Positions 35,024 through 45,380 of a stretch of DNA of 64,000 nt are shown piece after piece; the first letter of the stretch is position 1; every line of letters begins with the position of its first letter. The stretch covers positions 124,001 through 188,000 of the forward strand of contig NZ_JAANBD010000027.1 of assembly GCF_011089885.1 (NCBI RefSeq). The letters run 5' to 3'. This DNA is from Thioalkalivibrio sp. XN279. GTDB lineage: Bacteria > Pseudomonadota > Gammaproteobacteria > Steroidobacterales > XN24. The position numbers were made by a program, and so were the translations under genes. The notes below the pieces were generated by a model that searched no databases, was not told the origin of the DNA, and saw nothing but the letters and a program-made list of their open reading frames with translations.

Positions 35024-36847
35024 CTACTTCCCGCGCTTCTTCGGCAGGTAAAGATCCGTCAGCGTCCCCTCGAACGCCTCGGCCGCCATGGCGACGGTCT
35101 CGGACAGCGTCGGATGCGGATGGACGGTGAGGCCGATGTCCGCGGCGTCGCAGCCCATCTCGATGGCGAGCCCGACTTCGGAGATGAGGTCGCCGGCGTT
35201 GGTGCCGACGATGCCGGCGCCGAGCACGCGGCCGCTCTTGGGGTCGAACAGCAGCTTGGTGATGCCCTCGTCGCGGCCGATGGCCAGCGAGCGGCCTGAG
35301 GCGGCCCAGGGGAACACGCCCTTCTCGTAGGCGACGCCTTCAACCTTGGCCTGGCCCTCGGTGAGGCCGACCCATGCGACCTCGGGATCGGTGTAGGCGA
35401 CCGACGGGATCACGCGCGCATCGAAGGCGCTCTTCTCGCCCGAAGCCACTTCCGCGGCGACCTTGCCCTCGTGCGTCGCCTTGTGGGCCAGCATGGGCTG
35501 GCCGACGATGTCGCCGATGGCGAAGATGTGCTGCACGTTCGTACGCTGCTGGCGATCGACGGGGATGAAGCCGCGCTCGACCTTGACGCCCGCAGCCGCC
35601 GCATCGATCGCCTCGCCGTTCGGCTTGCGCCCCACCGCGACCAGCACGCGGTCGTAGGTCTGCGGCTTGTCGGGGGCGTTCTTACCCTCGAAGCTCACCT
35701 TGATGCCGCTCTTGAGCGCCTTGATCTCGGTGACCTTGGTGCCGGTCATGATTGCGGCATAGCGCGCCTTGATGCGCTTCTCCAGCGGCCGCACCAGGTC
35801 GCGATCACAGCCCGGCATCAGCGTGTCAGTGAGTTCCACCACGCTGACCTTCACGCCAAGCGCGTCGTACACGCAGGCCATCTCGAGGCCGATGATGCCA
35901 CCGCCGATGACGAGCATGGTCTTCGGCAGATCTTCCAGCGCCAGCGCGCCGGTGGAATCCATCACACGGGGATCGTCCGGCATGCCGGGCAGCGCCACCG
36001 ACTCGGAGCCGGCGGCGATGATGCACTGGCGGAAGCTGAGCTCCTGCTCGCCGTCGGGGCCGTCGAGCTTGAGGGTGTGCGCGCCGGTGAACTTCGCCGT
36101 GCCGCGCAGCACTTTGACCTTGCGCTGCTTCGCGATGGTGTCGAGGCCCTTGGTGAGACGGCCGACCACGCCCTCCTTCCAGCTGCGCAGCTTCTCGAGC
36201 TCGATCTTCGGCGTGCCGAACACGATGCCGTGCTCGGACATGTGCGCCGCTTCCTCGATCACCGCGGCGGCGTGCAGCAAGGCCTTCGAGGGAATGCATC
36301 CGACATTCAGGCACACGCCGCCGAGGGTGTCCCAGCGCTCGATCAGCGTCACGTCGCGGCCCAGGTCGGCGGCGCGGAATGCCGCGGTGTAGCCGCCCGG
36401 CCCGGCGCCCAGCACCAGCAGCTCGGTGTCGTAGTCGCCCTGGTCGTCGCTCTCGTCGTCGGGCTGGTCGTCGGCCCGTGCGGCAGCGGCGCCCTGTTCG
36501 GCGCCGCGGTCCTCCGCCGGTGTATCCTTCGCGCCTTCGTCGTCGACCTTCTCGCTCTTCGCCTCGGGCTCGTCGCCTGCGTCTTCGCCGTCTTCTTTGT
36601 CTTCCTCCTCGACGGCCACCACGGCGATCAAGTCGCCCTCGGAGACGCGATCACCCTTCCCCACCTTCAGCTCGACGATCTTGCCCGCATGCGTCGCCGG
36701 CACGTCCATCGAGGCCTTGTCGGTCTCGAGCGTGACGAGGCCCTCGTCCAACGCGACGCTGTCGCCCGCGGCGACCAGCACCTCGATGATCTCGACGTCC
36801 TTGAAGTCGCCGATGTCGGGGACGCGGATTTCCTTGTTCGCGCTCAT
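35024..36847 (-). CDS. lpdA: Dihydrolipoyl dehydrogenase with N-terminal lipoyl domain (PDH E3)
   Basis: Reoxidises dihydrolipoyl groups of the pyruvate dehydrogenase complex with NAD+. 607 residues from ATG 36847; longer than plain E3 because residues 1-80 are a lipoyl domain (VTLETDKASMDVP, lysine acceptor). A very acidic linker (about 80-140, Glu/Asp/Lys) joins it to the E3 core, which has LVLGAGPGGYTAAFRAADLG, the redox pair GGVCLNVGCIPSK (about 176 and 181), the second VIGGGIIGLEMA nucleotide fold and the catalytic HPHPTLSE (about 576). The ATG overlaps the aceF stop as ATGA. Confidence 0.97.
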   Translation of the reverse strand: MSANKEIRVPDIGDFKDVEIIEVLVAAGDSVALDEGLVTLETDKASMDVPATHAGKIVELKVGKGDRVSEGDLIAVVAVEEEDKEDGEDAGDEPEAKSEKVDDEGAKDTPAEDRGAEQGAAAARADDQPDDESDDQGDYDTELLVLGAGPGGYTAAFRAADLGRDVTLIERWDTLGGVCLNVGCIPSKALLHAAAVIEEAAHMSEHGIVFGTPKIELEKLRSWKEGVVGRLTKGLDTIAKQRKVKVLRGTAKFTGAHTLKLDGPDGEQELSFRQCIIAAGSESVALPGMPDDPRVMDSTGALALEDLPKTMLVIGGGIIGLEMACVYDALGVKVSVVELTDTLMPGCDRDLVRPLEKRIKARYAAIMTGTKVTEIKALKSGIKVSFEGKNAPDKPQTYDRVLVAVGRKPNGEAIDAAAAGVKVERGFIPVDRQQRTNVQHIFAIGDIVGQPMLAHKATHEGKVAAEVASGEKSAFDARVIPSVAYTDPEVAWVGLTEGQAKVEGVAYEKGVFPWAASGRSLAIGRDEGITKLLFDPKSGRVLGAGIVGTNAGDLISEVGLAIEMGCDAADIGLTVHPHPTLSETVAMAAEAFEGTLTDLYLPKKRGK

Positions 36848-38178
36848 GCCAGCAGCCGGTCGGTGTCGGCCAGCAGCTCGGCCAGGTAACGGGTGAAGCG
36901 CACCGCGGCGGCGCCATCGATGACGCGGTGGTCGTAGGACAGCGACAGTGGCAGCATCAGCTTCGGCACGAACTCGCCGTCCTGCCACACCGGCTGCATC
37001 TTGTGACGCGACACGCCGAGGATCGCCACGTCGGGCGCGTTGATGATGGGCGTGAAGAAGGTGCCGCCGATGCTCCCGAGGCTGGAGACGGTAAAGTTGC
37101 CGCCCTGCATGTCGGCGGCGGCGAGCTTGCCGTCGCGCGCCTTCTCCGACAGCTCGCCCAGCTCGCGCGCCACCTGGAACAGGCTCTTCTTCTCCAGGTC
37201 CTTGATCACCGGCACCACCAGCCCGCCCGGCGTGTCCACCGCGAAGCCGACGTTGTAGTAGTGCTTCATCACCAGCTGCTGCCCGTCGGCGTGCAGCGAA
37301 GCGTTGAATTGCGGGAACTCGCGCAGCGCCTTGACGCAGGCACGCAGGATGAAGGCCAGCGGCGTCAGCTTCACACCTTCCTTCTCGGCGTCGGATTTAA
37401 GCTCCTTGCGCGTGCGCTCGGTCTCGGTGATGTCGGCCTCGTCGAACTGCGTGACGTGCGGCAGGTTGACCCAGGAGGCATGCAGGCGTGGGCCGGAGAT
37501 GCGCTGAACGCGCGACAACGGCTTGAGCTCGGTCGGGCCGAATTTCGAGAAATCGACCTCGGGCACGGCCGGCAATCCCGTACCGCCGCCAGCGCCGCCC
37601 TGCAGCGCCTGCTTCACCCAGGCCTTCACATCGTCGTGCGTGATACGGCCCTTAACCCCGCTGCCGTTGACGCGCGCCAGGTCCACACCCATTTCGCGTG
37701 CGAACTTGCGCACCGAGGGACCGGCATGCACTTCGGCGCCGGCCTGCGGGCCCAGCTGCGCCGGCGCGTAGGCGGTGCGGCCCTGCTTTTCCGGCTTCCC
37801 GCCCTTTTCTTCCTTGTCGGGCTGCTCGGCCTGCCGGGACTCCTGGTCTTTCTGCGGTTTCTCTTCCTGCCGTGGCTCTTCGTCTTTCTGGAGCTCCTCG
37901 GAGTTCTTCTCTTCGTCCTCGGCGTCGCCGCCGTCGTCCGCGCCTTCCAGCACCACGATGACGTCGCCTTCCGACACGCGATCGCCCTTGGCGACCTTGA
38001 CCTCGGCGACCTTGCCCGCGGACGGCGCCGGCACGTCCATGGAGGCCTTGTCGGTTTCCAGCGTGATGAGCGGATCCTCGGCGGCGACCGTGGCGCCCTG
38101 CTGCACGTGCACCTCGATGATCTCGACGCCTTCGAAGTCGCCGATGTCCGGGACTCGCACCTCGTTGCGGCCGGCCAT
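36844..38178 (-). CDS. aceF: Dihydrolipoyllysine acetyltransferase (PDH E2)
   Basis: Core of pyruvate dehydrogenase; moves the acetyl group to CoA. 444 residues from ATG 38178; the upstream open frame is aceE shadow. One lipoyl domain (TLETDKASMDVP near 40), a ~70-residue linker unusually rich in Glu, Lys and Gln, a peripheral-subunit-binding domain (AGPSVRKFAREMGVDLARV), and the catalytic domain with DHRVIDGA (His near 416) and the final helix. Enteric E2 usually has three lipoyl domains, here only one. aceE ends two bases upstream. Confidence 0.96.
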   Translation of the reverse strand: MAGRNEVRVPDIGDFEGVEIIEVHVQQGATVAAEDPLITLETDKASMDVPAPSAGKVAEVKVAKGDRVSEGDVIVVLEGADDGGDAEDEEKNSEELQKDEEPRQEEKPQKDQESRQAEQPDKEEKGGKPEKQGRTAYAPAQLGPQAGAEVHAGPSVRKFAREMGVDLARVNGSGVKGRITHDDVKAWVKQALQGGAGGGTGLPAVPEVDFSKFGPTELKPLSRVQRISGPRLHASWVNLPHVTQFDEADITETERTRKELKSDAEKEGVKLTPLAFILRACVKALREFPQFNASLHADGQQLVMKHYYNVGFAVDTPGGLVVPVIKDLEKKSLFQVARELGELSEKARDGKLAAADMQGGNFTVSSLGSIGGTFFTPIINAPDVAILGVSRHKMQPVWQDGEFVPKLMLPLSLSYDHRVIDGAAAVRFTRYLAELLADTDRLLA

Positions 38179-38180
38179 GC

Positions 38181-40859
38181 TCAGAGCTCCACCGGGTCGG
38201 GCTTGTCGGGATCGATGTCGTAGGCGCTGATGGCCTTGTGCGCCGCCTTCGCCTCGATCACGCCGTCGGCCGCCAGCGCGGCGAGCGCGGCGGCAGTGAC
38301 GTAGCGCCGATCGACCTCGAAATGATTGCGCAACGGCGCACGTGCGTCGCTGCGGCCGTAGCCGTCGGTGCCGAGCGTGACGTAGCGGCCCGGCACCCAT
38401 TCGCGCACCTGGTCCGGCACGGCGGTCATGTAGTCGGTGGCGGCGATGAACGGCCCCTTGCGCCCGTCGAAACACTGCTCGACGAAAGACTGCTCGGGCT
38501 TCTGGGTCGGGTGCAGGCGGTTGCGCCGCGTCACCGACAGCGCCTCGCGGCGCAGCTCGTTGAAGCTGGTGACGCTCCACACGTCGGCGTCCACGCCGTG
38601 CTCCTCGCGCAGCATGTCGGCCGCGGCCAGCACCTCGCGCAGGATGGTGCCGGAGCCCATCAGCTGCACCCGCGGGCGCTTGTCGCCCTTGCCGGCCTGC
38701 CCCGCGTTATGCAGCTCGTACATGCCCTTGAGGATCCCATCGGCCGCACCCTCGGGCAGCGCCGGGTGAGCGTAGTTCTCGTTCATGCAGGTGATGTAAT
38801 AGAAAACCCGCTCGTTGCGCTGGAACATGCGCTCCAGCCCGTCGTGCACGATCACCGCCAGCTCGTAGGCGTAGGCCGGGTCGTAGGAGCGGCAGTTCGG
38901 CACCGTGGACGACAGCAGGTGGCTGTGGCCGTCCTGGTGCTGCAGGCCCTCGCCCGCGAGGGTGGTGCGCCCGGCGGTACCGCCGATGAGGAAGCCGCGC
39001 GCTTGCGAGTCGCCGGCCGCCCAGATGAAGTCGCCCACGCGCTGGAAGCCGAACATCGAGTAGAAGAGATAGAACGGCACCATGTTCACGCCGTGGTTGG
39101 CGTAGGCCGTGCCGGCCGCGGTCCAGGCGCACAGGGAGCCGGCCTCGTTGATGCCGAGCTGCAGGATCTGGCCGCTCTTGTCTTCCTTGTAGTAGCTCAG
39201 CGTGTCGGCATCCTGCGGGGTGTACAGCTGTCCTTCGCGCGACCAGATGCCGAACTGGCGGAACATGCCCTCCATGCCGAAGGTGCGCGCCTCGTCCGGC
39301 ACGATCGGCACGATGTGCTTGCCGATCGACTTGTCGCGACACAGCGCCGTCAGCATGCGCACCATGGCCATGGTCGTAGAGATTTCCCGGTCGCCGGTGC
39401 CCTCGAGCTGGCCCTTGAATATCTCCTCGCAGGCCGGGATGTCCAGCGGCGGCGCCTTCGCGATACGCCGCGGCAGGTAACCGCCCAGCGCCTCGCGGCG
39501 CGCCTTCAGGTACTCGATCTCCGGGCTGTCGTCGTCCGGCCGCCGGAAAGGAATCTCGTCGATCTCGGCGTCCGAGATCGGGATGTCGAAACGGTCGCGG
39601 AAGGCCTTGAGGTCGTCCAGCCCGAGCTTCTTCTGCTGGTGGGCGATCATGCGGCCCTCGCCGGCCGCGCCCATGCCGTAACCCTTCACCGTCTTGGCGA
39701 GGATCACCACCGGGCGGCCCTCGGTCTCCACGGCTTCCTTGTAGGCGGCGTAGACCTTGCCGCGGCTGTGGCCGCCGCGGTTCAGGCCCCAGATCTCGGC
39801 GTCCGACATGTTGGCGACCATGGCCTTCAGCTCGGGGTACTTGCCGAAGAAATGCTCGCGCACGAAGGCGCCGTCCTTGGACTTGAAGTTCTGGTAGTCG
39901 CCGTCGACGCACTCTTCCATGCGCTTGCGCAGCAGGCCCTTGTCGTCGCGCGCCAGCAGCGCGTCCCAGCCGTGGCCCCAGATGACCTTGATGACTTTCC
40001 AGCCCGCGCCCTGGAAGGTCGCCTCGAGCTCCTGGATGATCTTGCCGTTGCCGCGCACCGGGCCGTCGAGCCGCTGCAGGTTGCAGTTGATGACGAACAC
40101 CAGGTTGTCGAGGCGTTCGCGCACCGGCAGCCCTATCTCGCCCATGGATTCGGGCTCATCCATCTCGCCGTCGCCGAGGAAGGCCCACACCTTGCGATCC
40201 GACGGCTCAACCAGCCCGCGGTGCTCGAGGTACTTGATGAACTTGGCCTGGAAAATGGCCTGCATCGGGCCGAGGCCCATGGACACCGTGGGAAACTGCC
40301 AGTAGTCGGGCATCAGCCAGGGATGCGGATAGGACGACAGCCCGCCGCTGACTTCCTGGCGGAACTTGAGCAGGTCGTCTTTCTGCAGGCGCCCCTCGAG
40401 GAAGGAGCGCGCGTAGATGCCGGGCGCGGAATGGCCCTGGATGAAGATCATGTCACCGCGGTTCTCTTCCGTGGCGCCGCGCCAGAAGTGCTGGAAGCCG
40501 ACCTCGTACAGCGTCAGCGAGGAGGCATAGCTGGCGATATGGCCGCCGTACTCCGAGGACTCGCGGTTGGCGTGCACCACCATGGCCATGGCGTTCCAGC
40601 GCAGCCAGGCCTCGATGCGTTGCTCGATGGCGCGGTCGCCTGGGTAGGATGGCTCACGCGCCGTCGAGATGGTGTTCAGGTACGCCGTGTTCGGGCTGAA
40701 CGGCAGGTAATGCCCGGCGCGGCGCACGTGGTCGATCATGCGCTCGACCAGCCAGTGGGCGCGCTCGCCGCCGTGCACCCGCAGCACGGAATCGATGGAA
40801 TCCAGCCATTCCCGGGTCTCGTCCGGGTCCCGGTCCTGGAAGTTGGGATCGTAGGACAT
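38181..40859 (-). CDS. aceE: Pyruvate dehydrogenase E1 component, homodimeric type
   Basis: Thiamine-diphosphate enzyme that decarboxylates pyruvate and acetylates E2. 892 residues from ATG 40859, which has GGGAG nine bases upstream; E. coli AceE has 887. Seen: GGHIASYASSLTLYEVGF, the ThDP/Mg motif VWAFLGDGEMDEPES...VFVINCNLQRLDG, GHGWDALLA and the glutamate region GINEAGSLCAW. First gene of aceE-aceF-lpdA. No pdhR regulator is next to it. Confidence 0.97.
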   Translation of the reverse strand: MSYDPNFQDRDPDETREWLDSIDSVLRVHGGERAHWLVERMIDHVRRAGHYLPFSPNTAYLNTISTAREPSYPGDRAIEQRIEAWLRWNAMAMVVHANRESSEYGGHIASYASSLTLYEVGFQHFWRGATEENRGDMIFIQGHSAPGIYARSFLEGRLQKDDLLKFRQEVSGGLSSYPHPWLMPDYWQFPTVSMGLGPMQAIFQAKFIKYLEHRGLVEPSDRKVWAFLGDGEMDEPESMGEIGLPVRERLDNLVFVINCNLQRLDGPVRGNGKIIQELEATFQGAGWKVIKVIWGHGWDALLARDDKGLLRKRMEECVDGDYQNFKSKDGAFVREHFFGKYPELKAMVANMSDAEIWGLNRGGHSRGKVYAAYKEAVETEGRPVVILAKTVKGYGMGAAGEGRMIAHQQKKLGLDDLKAFRDRFDIPISDAEIDEIPFRRPDDDSPEIEYLKARREALGGYLPRRIAKAPPLDIPACEEIFKGQLEGTGDREISTTMAMVRMLTALCRDKSIGKHIVPIVPDEARTFGMEGMFRQFGIWSREGQLYTPQDADTLSYYKEDKSGQILQLGINEAGSLCAWTAAGTAYANHGVNMVPFYLFYSMFGFQRVGDFIWAAGDSQARGFLIGGTAGRTTLAGEGLQHQDGHSHLLSSTVPNCRSYDPAYAYELAVIVHDGLERMFQRNERVFYYITCMNENYAHPALPEGAADGILKGMYELHNAGQAGKGDKRPRVQLMGSGTILREVLAAADMLREEHGVDADVWSVTSFNELRREALSVTRRNRLHPTQKPEQSFVEQCFDGRKGPFIAATDYMTAVPDQVREWVPGRYVTLGTDGYGRSDARAPLRNHFEVDRRYVTAAALAALAADGVIEAKAAHKAISAYDIDPDKPDPVEL

Positions 40860-41040
40860 GTTCGCGGGCTCCCTCGGGGCGGGAGCGACCGGTGCCTCCA
40901 AGGGTCGCTCGGGTGAATATTCGCGGTCTTGCTGCTACGATGACGCCCCGCAAAAAACAGGGCCGGGACACGTCGAGACCGTCGTTTTTTTGTCGTGTCG
41001 GTATCTTCCTGTCTCGCCCCGATGAGGTCAAGGATCACCC
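40860..41040. other. Divergent promoter region of aceE and the M17 peptidase gene
   Basis: 181 bases between two divergent starts, so it must hold two promoters. It contains two A/T runs (AAAAAA near 40952 and TTTTTTT near 40985) within GC-rich sequence. I see no clear -35/-10 pair and no tRNA or hairpin strong enough to call. Confidence 0.45.
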
Positions 41041-42558
41041 ATGTCGAGCCTGCTGCCGGAAGGCGCCCTGCCCCGCATCGTCAAGCGGCGTGACCCGCGC
41101 GCGCTGCCGCACCTGGACCACCTGCTGGTCGTAATGCCGGCGAGCCCCTCGCGCAGCACCTGGGACATGGTCCCCGGGGGAGAAGCGCTGGCCGCGGCCG
41201 CGCGGCGTCGCAAGCAGACCAAGGCCGGCTCAGTGTTCACCCTGCATCTCGATGCGCCCTGCCCGGTCACGGTCGCCATGGCCGACCCTAAGGGCACGCC
41301 GTTCAGCTGGCTGACCCTGGCGCGCAAGGCCGCCGCGGAAATCCGCAAGCACCGCCCCGCGAAGGCCGGAATCTGCACCGCCGGGGCCGATGCAGGCATC
41401 GCCGCAGCGTGGCTGGAAGCCGGGCTCTCCGGCCTCCTCGCGGCCGAGGGCGAGATGCCGCGCTTCCGCAGCAAGGACGACGCGTCGCAGTCACGCCTGT
41501 CCACCATCACCGTGCTCGACGATGCGCCCGGGCTCGACCTGGCGCGCATCCGCGCCGAGGCCGAAGGCAACCACCTGGCACGCTGGCTGGCCGCCTTGCC
41601 GCCCAACATGCTGCACGCGGCCGCTTACCGCGGCCTGATCAAGGAACTCGCCGACGCGGAAGGCTGGGAGATGAGCTTCCTCGGCGAGAAGGACTTGGCA
41701 AAGCTCGGCGCGGGCGCCTTCCTCGCCGTGGCGCAGGGCAATGCGCACCGAGACGCGGGCATCGTGCGCCTGCGCTACCGGCCGCGCGGCGCCCATGCGG
41801 GAATGCAACCGCTGGCGCTGGTCGGCAAGGGCATCTGTTTCGACACCGGCGGCACCAACCTGAAGCCCTTCCGCAGCATGCTCGACATGCAGGAGGACAT
41901 GCAGGGCAGCTCGGTGGCGCTCGGCACGCTCCTCGCGCTCAGCCGCGTCGGCTTCGAGCAGCCGGTGGACTGCTGGCTGGCCATCACGGAGAACCGCATC
42001 GGGTCCACGGCCTACACCTCGCGCGACGTGGTCACGGCCGTCAACGGCGTGACCATCGAGGTCATCCACACCGACGCCGAGGGGCGCATGATCCTGGCCG
42101 ACACTCTCGCCCTGGCGGCGCGCGAGAAGCCGGCGCTGATGATCGATTACGCCACCCTCACCGGCGCCTGCGTCGCCGCGCTGACGCACCGCTACAGCGG
42201 CGTGTTCGGCAATCGCCCCGCCGTGCTGGAACGGGCCATGACCGCCGGTCGCGCCTGCGGCGAGCGCGTCTGGTCGTTCCCGCTGGACGAGGACTTCGAC
42301 GAGCCGCTGGAGAGCCGCGTGGCCGACGTGCTGCAATGCTCGCTGGACAACGACGGCGACCACATCCTGGCGGCCCGGTTCCTGCAACGCTTCATCCCGG
42401 ACGAACTGCCCTGGCTGCACGTCGACCTCGCCGCCGGGCACAACAAGGGCGGGCTGGCCCACGTGCCGACGCCGCAGACGGGTTTCGGCGTGCGCCTCAC
42501 GCTCGCCATGCTGCTCGACCACGAACTGGTCAAGGCCGCCGGAGAACAGGCCCCATGA
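41041..42558 (+). CDS. M17-family leucyl aminopeptidase
   Basis: Two-metal cytosolic aminopeptidase. 505 residues. The metal/catalytic segments are present: [15 protein letters not shown] (lysine and aspartate ligands), the [10 protein letters not shown] version of the NTDAEGR motif, and [21 protein letters not shown]. The N-terminal ~180 residues form the variable domain. It resembles PepA-related proteins, though the DTGG motif (in place of DTGGI/LSIKP) is of the diverged subgroup. Overlaps pyrC by ATGA, so it heads a peptidase-pyrC-rnt unit. Confidence 0.9.
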   Translation: MSSLLPEGALPRIVKRRDPRALPHLDHLLVVMPASPSRSTWDMVPGGEALAAAARRRKQTKAGSVFTLHLDAPCPVTVAMADPKGTPFSWLTLARKAAAEIRKHRPAKAGICTAGADAGIAAAWLEAGLSGLLAAEGEMPRFRSKDDASQSRLSTITVLDDAPGLDLARIRAEAEGNHLARWLAALPPNMLHAAAYRGLIKELADAEGWEMSFLGEKDLAKLGAGAFLAVAQGNAHRDAGIVRLRYRPRGAHAGMQPLALVGKGICFDTGGTNLKPFRSMLDMQEDMQGSSVALGTLLALSRVGFEQPVDCWLAITENRIGSTAYTSRDVVTAVNGVTIEVIHTDAEGRMILADTLALAAREKPALMIDYATLTGACVAALTHRYSGVFGNRPAVLERAMTAGRACGERVWSFPLDEDFDEPLESRVADVLQCSLDNDGDHILAARFLQRFIPDELPWLHVDLAAGHNKGGLAHVPTPQTGFGVRLTLAMLLDHELVKAAGEQAP

Positions 42559-43589
42559 AACTGACGCTGCGCCGCCCCGACGACTGGCACCTGCACCTGC
42601 GCGACGGTGACATGCTCGCCGCCGTGTTGCCGCACACCGCGGCCCGTTTCGCCCGCGCCATCGTCATGCCGAATCTCGCGCCGCCCGTGACCACCACGGC
42701 CGCCGCGCTCGCGTACCGCGAGCGCATCCTGGCAGCCCTGCCTGCCGGCAGCGACTTCGAACCGCTGATGACCCTGTACCTCACCGACAACACGCTGGCC
42801 GAGGAGATTCATCGCGCCGCCGCCAGCGGCGCCGTGTTCGGGGTCAAGCTGTACCCGGCCGGGGCGACCACCAACTCCGACTCCGGCGTCACCCACCTGC
42901 GGCACTGCGACGCAGTGCTGGCGGCAATGGAAGAAGCCGGCATGGTGTTGCAGGTGCACGGCGAGGTCACTGCACCGGGCATCGACGTGTTCGATCGCGA
43001 GCGCGTCTTCATCGAGCGCGTGCTGGCGCCGGCGGTCGAGCGATTCCCGCAGCTCAAGGTGGTGTTCGAGCATGTCACCACGGCCGACGCGGTGGAGTTC
43101 GTGCGCGGTGCGCGCGACGGCATCGCCGCCACCGTGACGCCGCAGCACATGCTGCTCAACCGCAACGCGCTGTTCGCCGGCGGGCTGCGGCCGCACCATT
43201 ACTGCCTGCCGGTGCTCAAGGCCGAGCGTCACCGCGAGGCCGTCCTCGCGGCGGCGACCAGCGGCAGCGCGCGCTTTTTCCTCGGCACCGACAGCGCGCC
43301 GCACACGCGCGGCAGCAAGGAGTCTTCCTGCGGCTGCGCCGGCATCTACTCCGCCCCCGTGGGCATCGAGATCTACGCCGAGGCCTTCGAGCAGGCGGGC
43401 GCGCTGGACCGGCTGGAGGCTTTCGCCAGCGAGCACGGGGCGCGCTTCTACGGCCTGCCGCTGAACGACACCACCATCACCCTGGAGCGCCGTGACTGGA
43501 TGCCGCCGGCAGAGTACGCCGCGGGCGCCGATACGCTGGTGCCCTTCCGCGCCGGCGAGACCGTGCGCTGGCAGCTGGTGGCTGCGTGA
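42555..43589 (+). CDS. pyrC: Dihydroorotase, class II
   Basis: Cyclises carbamoyl-aspartate in pyrimidine synthesis. 344 residues from ATG 42555; the upstream open frame is peptidase shadow. The dizinc site shows as [12 protein letters not shown], the carboxylated lysine in [33 protein letters not shown] and [10 protein letters not shown]. Length and order match E. coli PyrC (348 residues). It ends with a GTGA overlap with rnt. Confidence 0.97.
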   Translation: MKLTLRRPDDWHLHLRDGDMLAAVLPHTAARFARAIVMPNLAPPVTTTAAALAYRERILAALPAGSDFEPLMTLYLTDNTLAEEIHRAAASGAVFGVKLYPAGATTNSDSGVTHLRHCDAVLAAMEEAGMVLQVHGEVTAPGIDVFDRERVFIERVLAPAVERFPQLKVVFEHVTTADAVEFVRGARDGIAATVTPQHMLLNRNALFAGGLRPHHYCLPVLKAERHREAVLAAATSGSARFFLGTDSAPHTRGSKESSCGCAGIYSAPVGIEIYAEAFEQAGALDRLEAFASEHGARFYGLPLNDTTITLERRDWMPPAEYAAGADTLVPFRAGETVRWQLVAA

Positions 43590-44233
43590 GCGCCACCCCG
43601 TCCGGGGCCGGCACCAACGTCAGCGGCCTCATGGCGCGGCGCTTCCGCGGCTTCCTGCCGGTGGTGGTGGACGTCGAGACGGGCGGGTTCAACGCCCGCA
43701 CCGACGCCCTGCTGGAAATCGCCGCGGTATTGATCGAGCCGGATGCGGAAGGCTGCTTCGCACCGGGCGAGAGCTGGCGTTACCACGTCCAGCCCTTCGA
43801 GGGCGCGAACATGGAAGCCGCCTCGCTGGAAGTCAACGGTATCGACCCGTGGCACCCGCTGCGCCCGGCGCTGCCGGAACGCGACGCCCTGCAACGCGTG
43901 TTCCGGGAAGTGCGCGCCGCCGTGCGGCGGCATGACTGCACGCGTGCCATCCTGGTCGGCCACAACGCCTTCTTCGACCTCAACTTTCTCAATGCCGCGG
44001 TGGAGCGCTGCGGCATCAAGCGCAATCCCTTCCATCCCTTCTCCAGTTTCGACACCGCCACCCTCGGCGGCGTCGCCTACGGCCAGACGGTGCTGTCGCG
44101 CATCGTCGAGGCCGCCGGCCTGGAATGGGACAGCAGCGCTGCGCACTCGGCCGGCTACGACGCACGTATCACCGCCGAGGTGTTCTGCCGCATCGTCAAC
44201 CAGTTCCAGTCGATCTACGAAGCGCGGCAGTAA
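43586..44233 (+). CDS. rnt: Ribonuclease T
   Basis: DEDD-family 3'-5' exoribonuclease that trims the CCA end of tRNA and stable RNAs. 215 residues, GTG start overlapping the pyrC stop. DEDDh motifs: [20 protein letters not shown], then [16 protein letters not shown], and [14 protein letters not shown] with the general-base histidine. RNase T is essentially limited to gammaproteobacteria, supporting the host assignment. Confidence 0.96.
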   Translation: MSATPSGAGTNVSGLMARRFRGFLPVVVDVETGGFNARTDALLEIAAVLIEPDAEGCFAPGESWRYHVQPFEGANMEAASLEVNGIDPWHPLRPALPERDALQRVFREVRAAVRRHDCTRAILVGHNAFFDLNFLNAAVERCGIKRNPFHPFSSFDTATLGGVAYGQTVLSRIVEAAGLEWDSSAAHSAGYDARITAEVFCRIVNQFQSIYEARQ

Positions 44234-44260
44234 ACGCGCGCCGGCAAACCTGCCGCAACG

Positions 44261-44292
44261 AAAAAGGGGACGCCGCGCGTTGCGACGTCCCC
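44261..44292 (-). terminator. Intrinsic terminator for grxD, shared with rnt
   Basis: GGGGACG pairs with CGTCCCC around a 13-base loop, with AAAAA on the plus-strand left side, which becomes UUUUU after the stem on the minus strand. It lies 22 bases past the grxD stop and 28 past the rnt stop, so it can end both convergent transcripts. Confidence 0.75.
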
Positions 44293-44314
44293 CTCGAGCT
44301 TGCGCCGGCCCGGA

Positions 44315-44638
44315 TCAGGCCTTCGCGGCAACCTCGTCCAGCAGCTTCTTCAGCTCGCCGGAGTGGTACATCTCCACCACGATGTCGCAACCGCCGATCA
44401 GCTCGCCGTTGACGTAGAGCTGGGGATAGGTCGGCCAGTTCGAATACGACTTCAAGCCCTCGCGGATCTCCGGGTCCTCGAAGATGTTGAAGTGGGTGAA
44501 GTCCGTGCCGCAGGCACGCAGCGCGGCCACGGCCTGCGCCGAGAAACCGCACTGGGGAAAGTCGGGGCTGCCTTTCATGAACAGCAGCACCGGGTGCGAC
44601 TCGAGGGTCTGCTTGATCCGCTCGTTGATGGCTTCCAT
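44315..44638 (-). CDS. grxD: Monothiol glutaredoxin, CGFS type
   Basis: Carries [2Fe-2S] clusters with glutathione for iron-sulfur assembly. 107 residues. The active site QCGFSAQAV (Cys near 30) and the glutathione-binding WPTYPQLYVNGELIGGCDI are present. It follows sodB by 37 bases on the same strand; the rnt-grxD-sodB neighbourhood is conserved in gammaproteobacteria. Confidence 0.96.
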   Translation of the reverse strand: MEAINERIKQTLESHPVLLFMKGSPDFPQCGFSAQAVAALRACGTDFTHFNIFEDPEIREGLKSYSNWPTYPQLYVNGELIGGCDIVVEMYHSGELKKLLDEVAAKA

Positions 44639-44675
44639 CGACAGGTGTCTCCTCGTTTGATTCTTTGTGTCGTGT

Positions 44676-45254
44676 TCAGTCCAGGTTCGACGCGACGAAG
44701 TCCCAGTTGACCAGCTGCCAGAAGGCCTCCAGGTACTTGGGCCGCGCGTTGCGGTAATCGATGTAGTAGGCGTGTTCCCAGACGTCGCAGGTCATGAGCG
44801 GCTTGCTGTCGCCGGTGAGCGGCGTCTCGGCATTGCCGGTCTGGACGATCGCAAGCGAGCCGTCGGGCTTCTTCACCAGCCAGGCCCAGCCGGAACCGAA
44901 CAGGGTCACGGCCTTGTCGGAGAACTGTTCCTTGAACTTGTCGAAGGAACCGAAGGCAGCGTCGATGGCCTTCGCCAGCTCTCCGCTCGGCGCGCCGCCG
45001 CCGTTGGGCGACAGGCAGTGCCAGTAGAAAGTGTGGTTCCACACCTGCGCGGCATTGTTGAACACGCCGCCAGAGCTGCCGCGGACGATGTCTTCCAGCG
45101 TGGCATCGGCCCACTCAGTGCCACCGATCAGGCCGTTGAGCTTCTCCACGTAGGTGTTGTGATGCTTGCCGTAGTGGTACTCCAGCGTCTCGCGGGAGAT
45201 GTGGGGCTCCAGGGCGTCCATCGCATAGGGAAGGTCGGGCAGGGTGTGCGCCAT
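44676..45254 (-). CDS. sodB: Superoxide dismutase, iron type
   Basis: Dismutates superoxide in the cytoplasm. 192 residues. Metal ligands: His27 in EYHYGKHH, His near 74 in [10 protein letters not shown], and Asp/His in [12 protein letters not shown]. The GGVFNNAAQ stretch and Gln near 70 are typical of the Fe-form. GAGGAG precedes the ATG. It begins an operon with grxD. A TATACT-like -10 lies on this strand at 45323-45328. Confidence 0.96.
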   Translation of the reverse strand: MAHTLPDLPYAMDALEPHISRETLEYHYGKHHNTYVEKLNGLIGGTEWADATLEDIVRGSSGGVFNNAAQVWNHTFYWHCLSPNGGGAPSGELAKAIDAAFGSFDKFKEQFSDKAVTLFGSGWAWLVKKPDGSLAIVQTGNAETPLTGDSKPLMTCDVWEHAYYIDYRNARPKYLEAFWQLVNWDFVASNLD

Positions 45255-45294
45255 TGCGTGCTCCTCAGAAACTTTTCTTGCTCAATGAATTACG

Positions 45295-45307
45295 GGGGTC
45301 AGACCCC
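45295..45307. repeat. GGGGTCAGACCCC palindrome, copy 2
   Basis: Reverse complement of the element at 12391-12403. It lies in the sodB 5' region, between the sodB start and its likely -10. The two copies are both intergenic. Confidence 0.55.
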
Positions 45308-45380
45308 ATACGTATAAGCCGAAGTATAACAGACCACCCCCCGGGCCCGCCGCGCCGCGGCCGGTCCGGGACGGGGCCGC

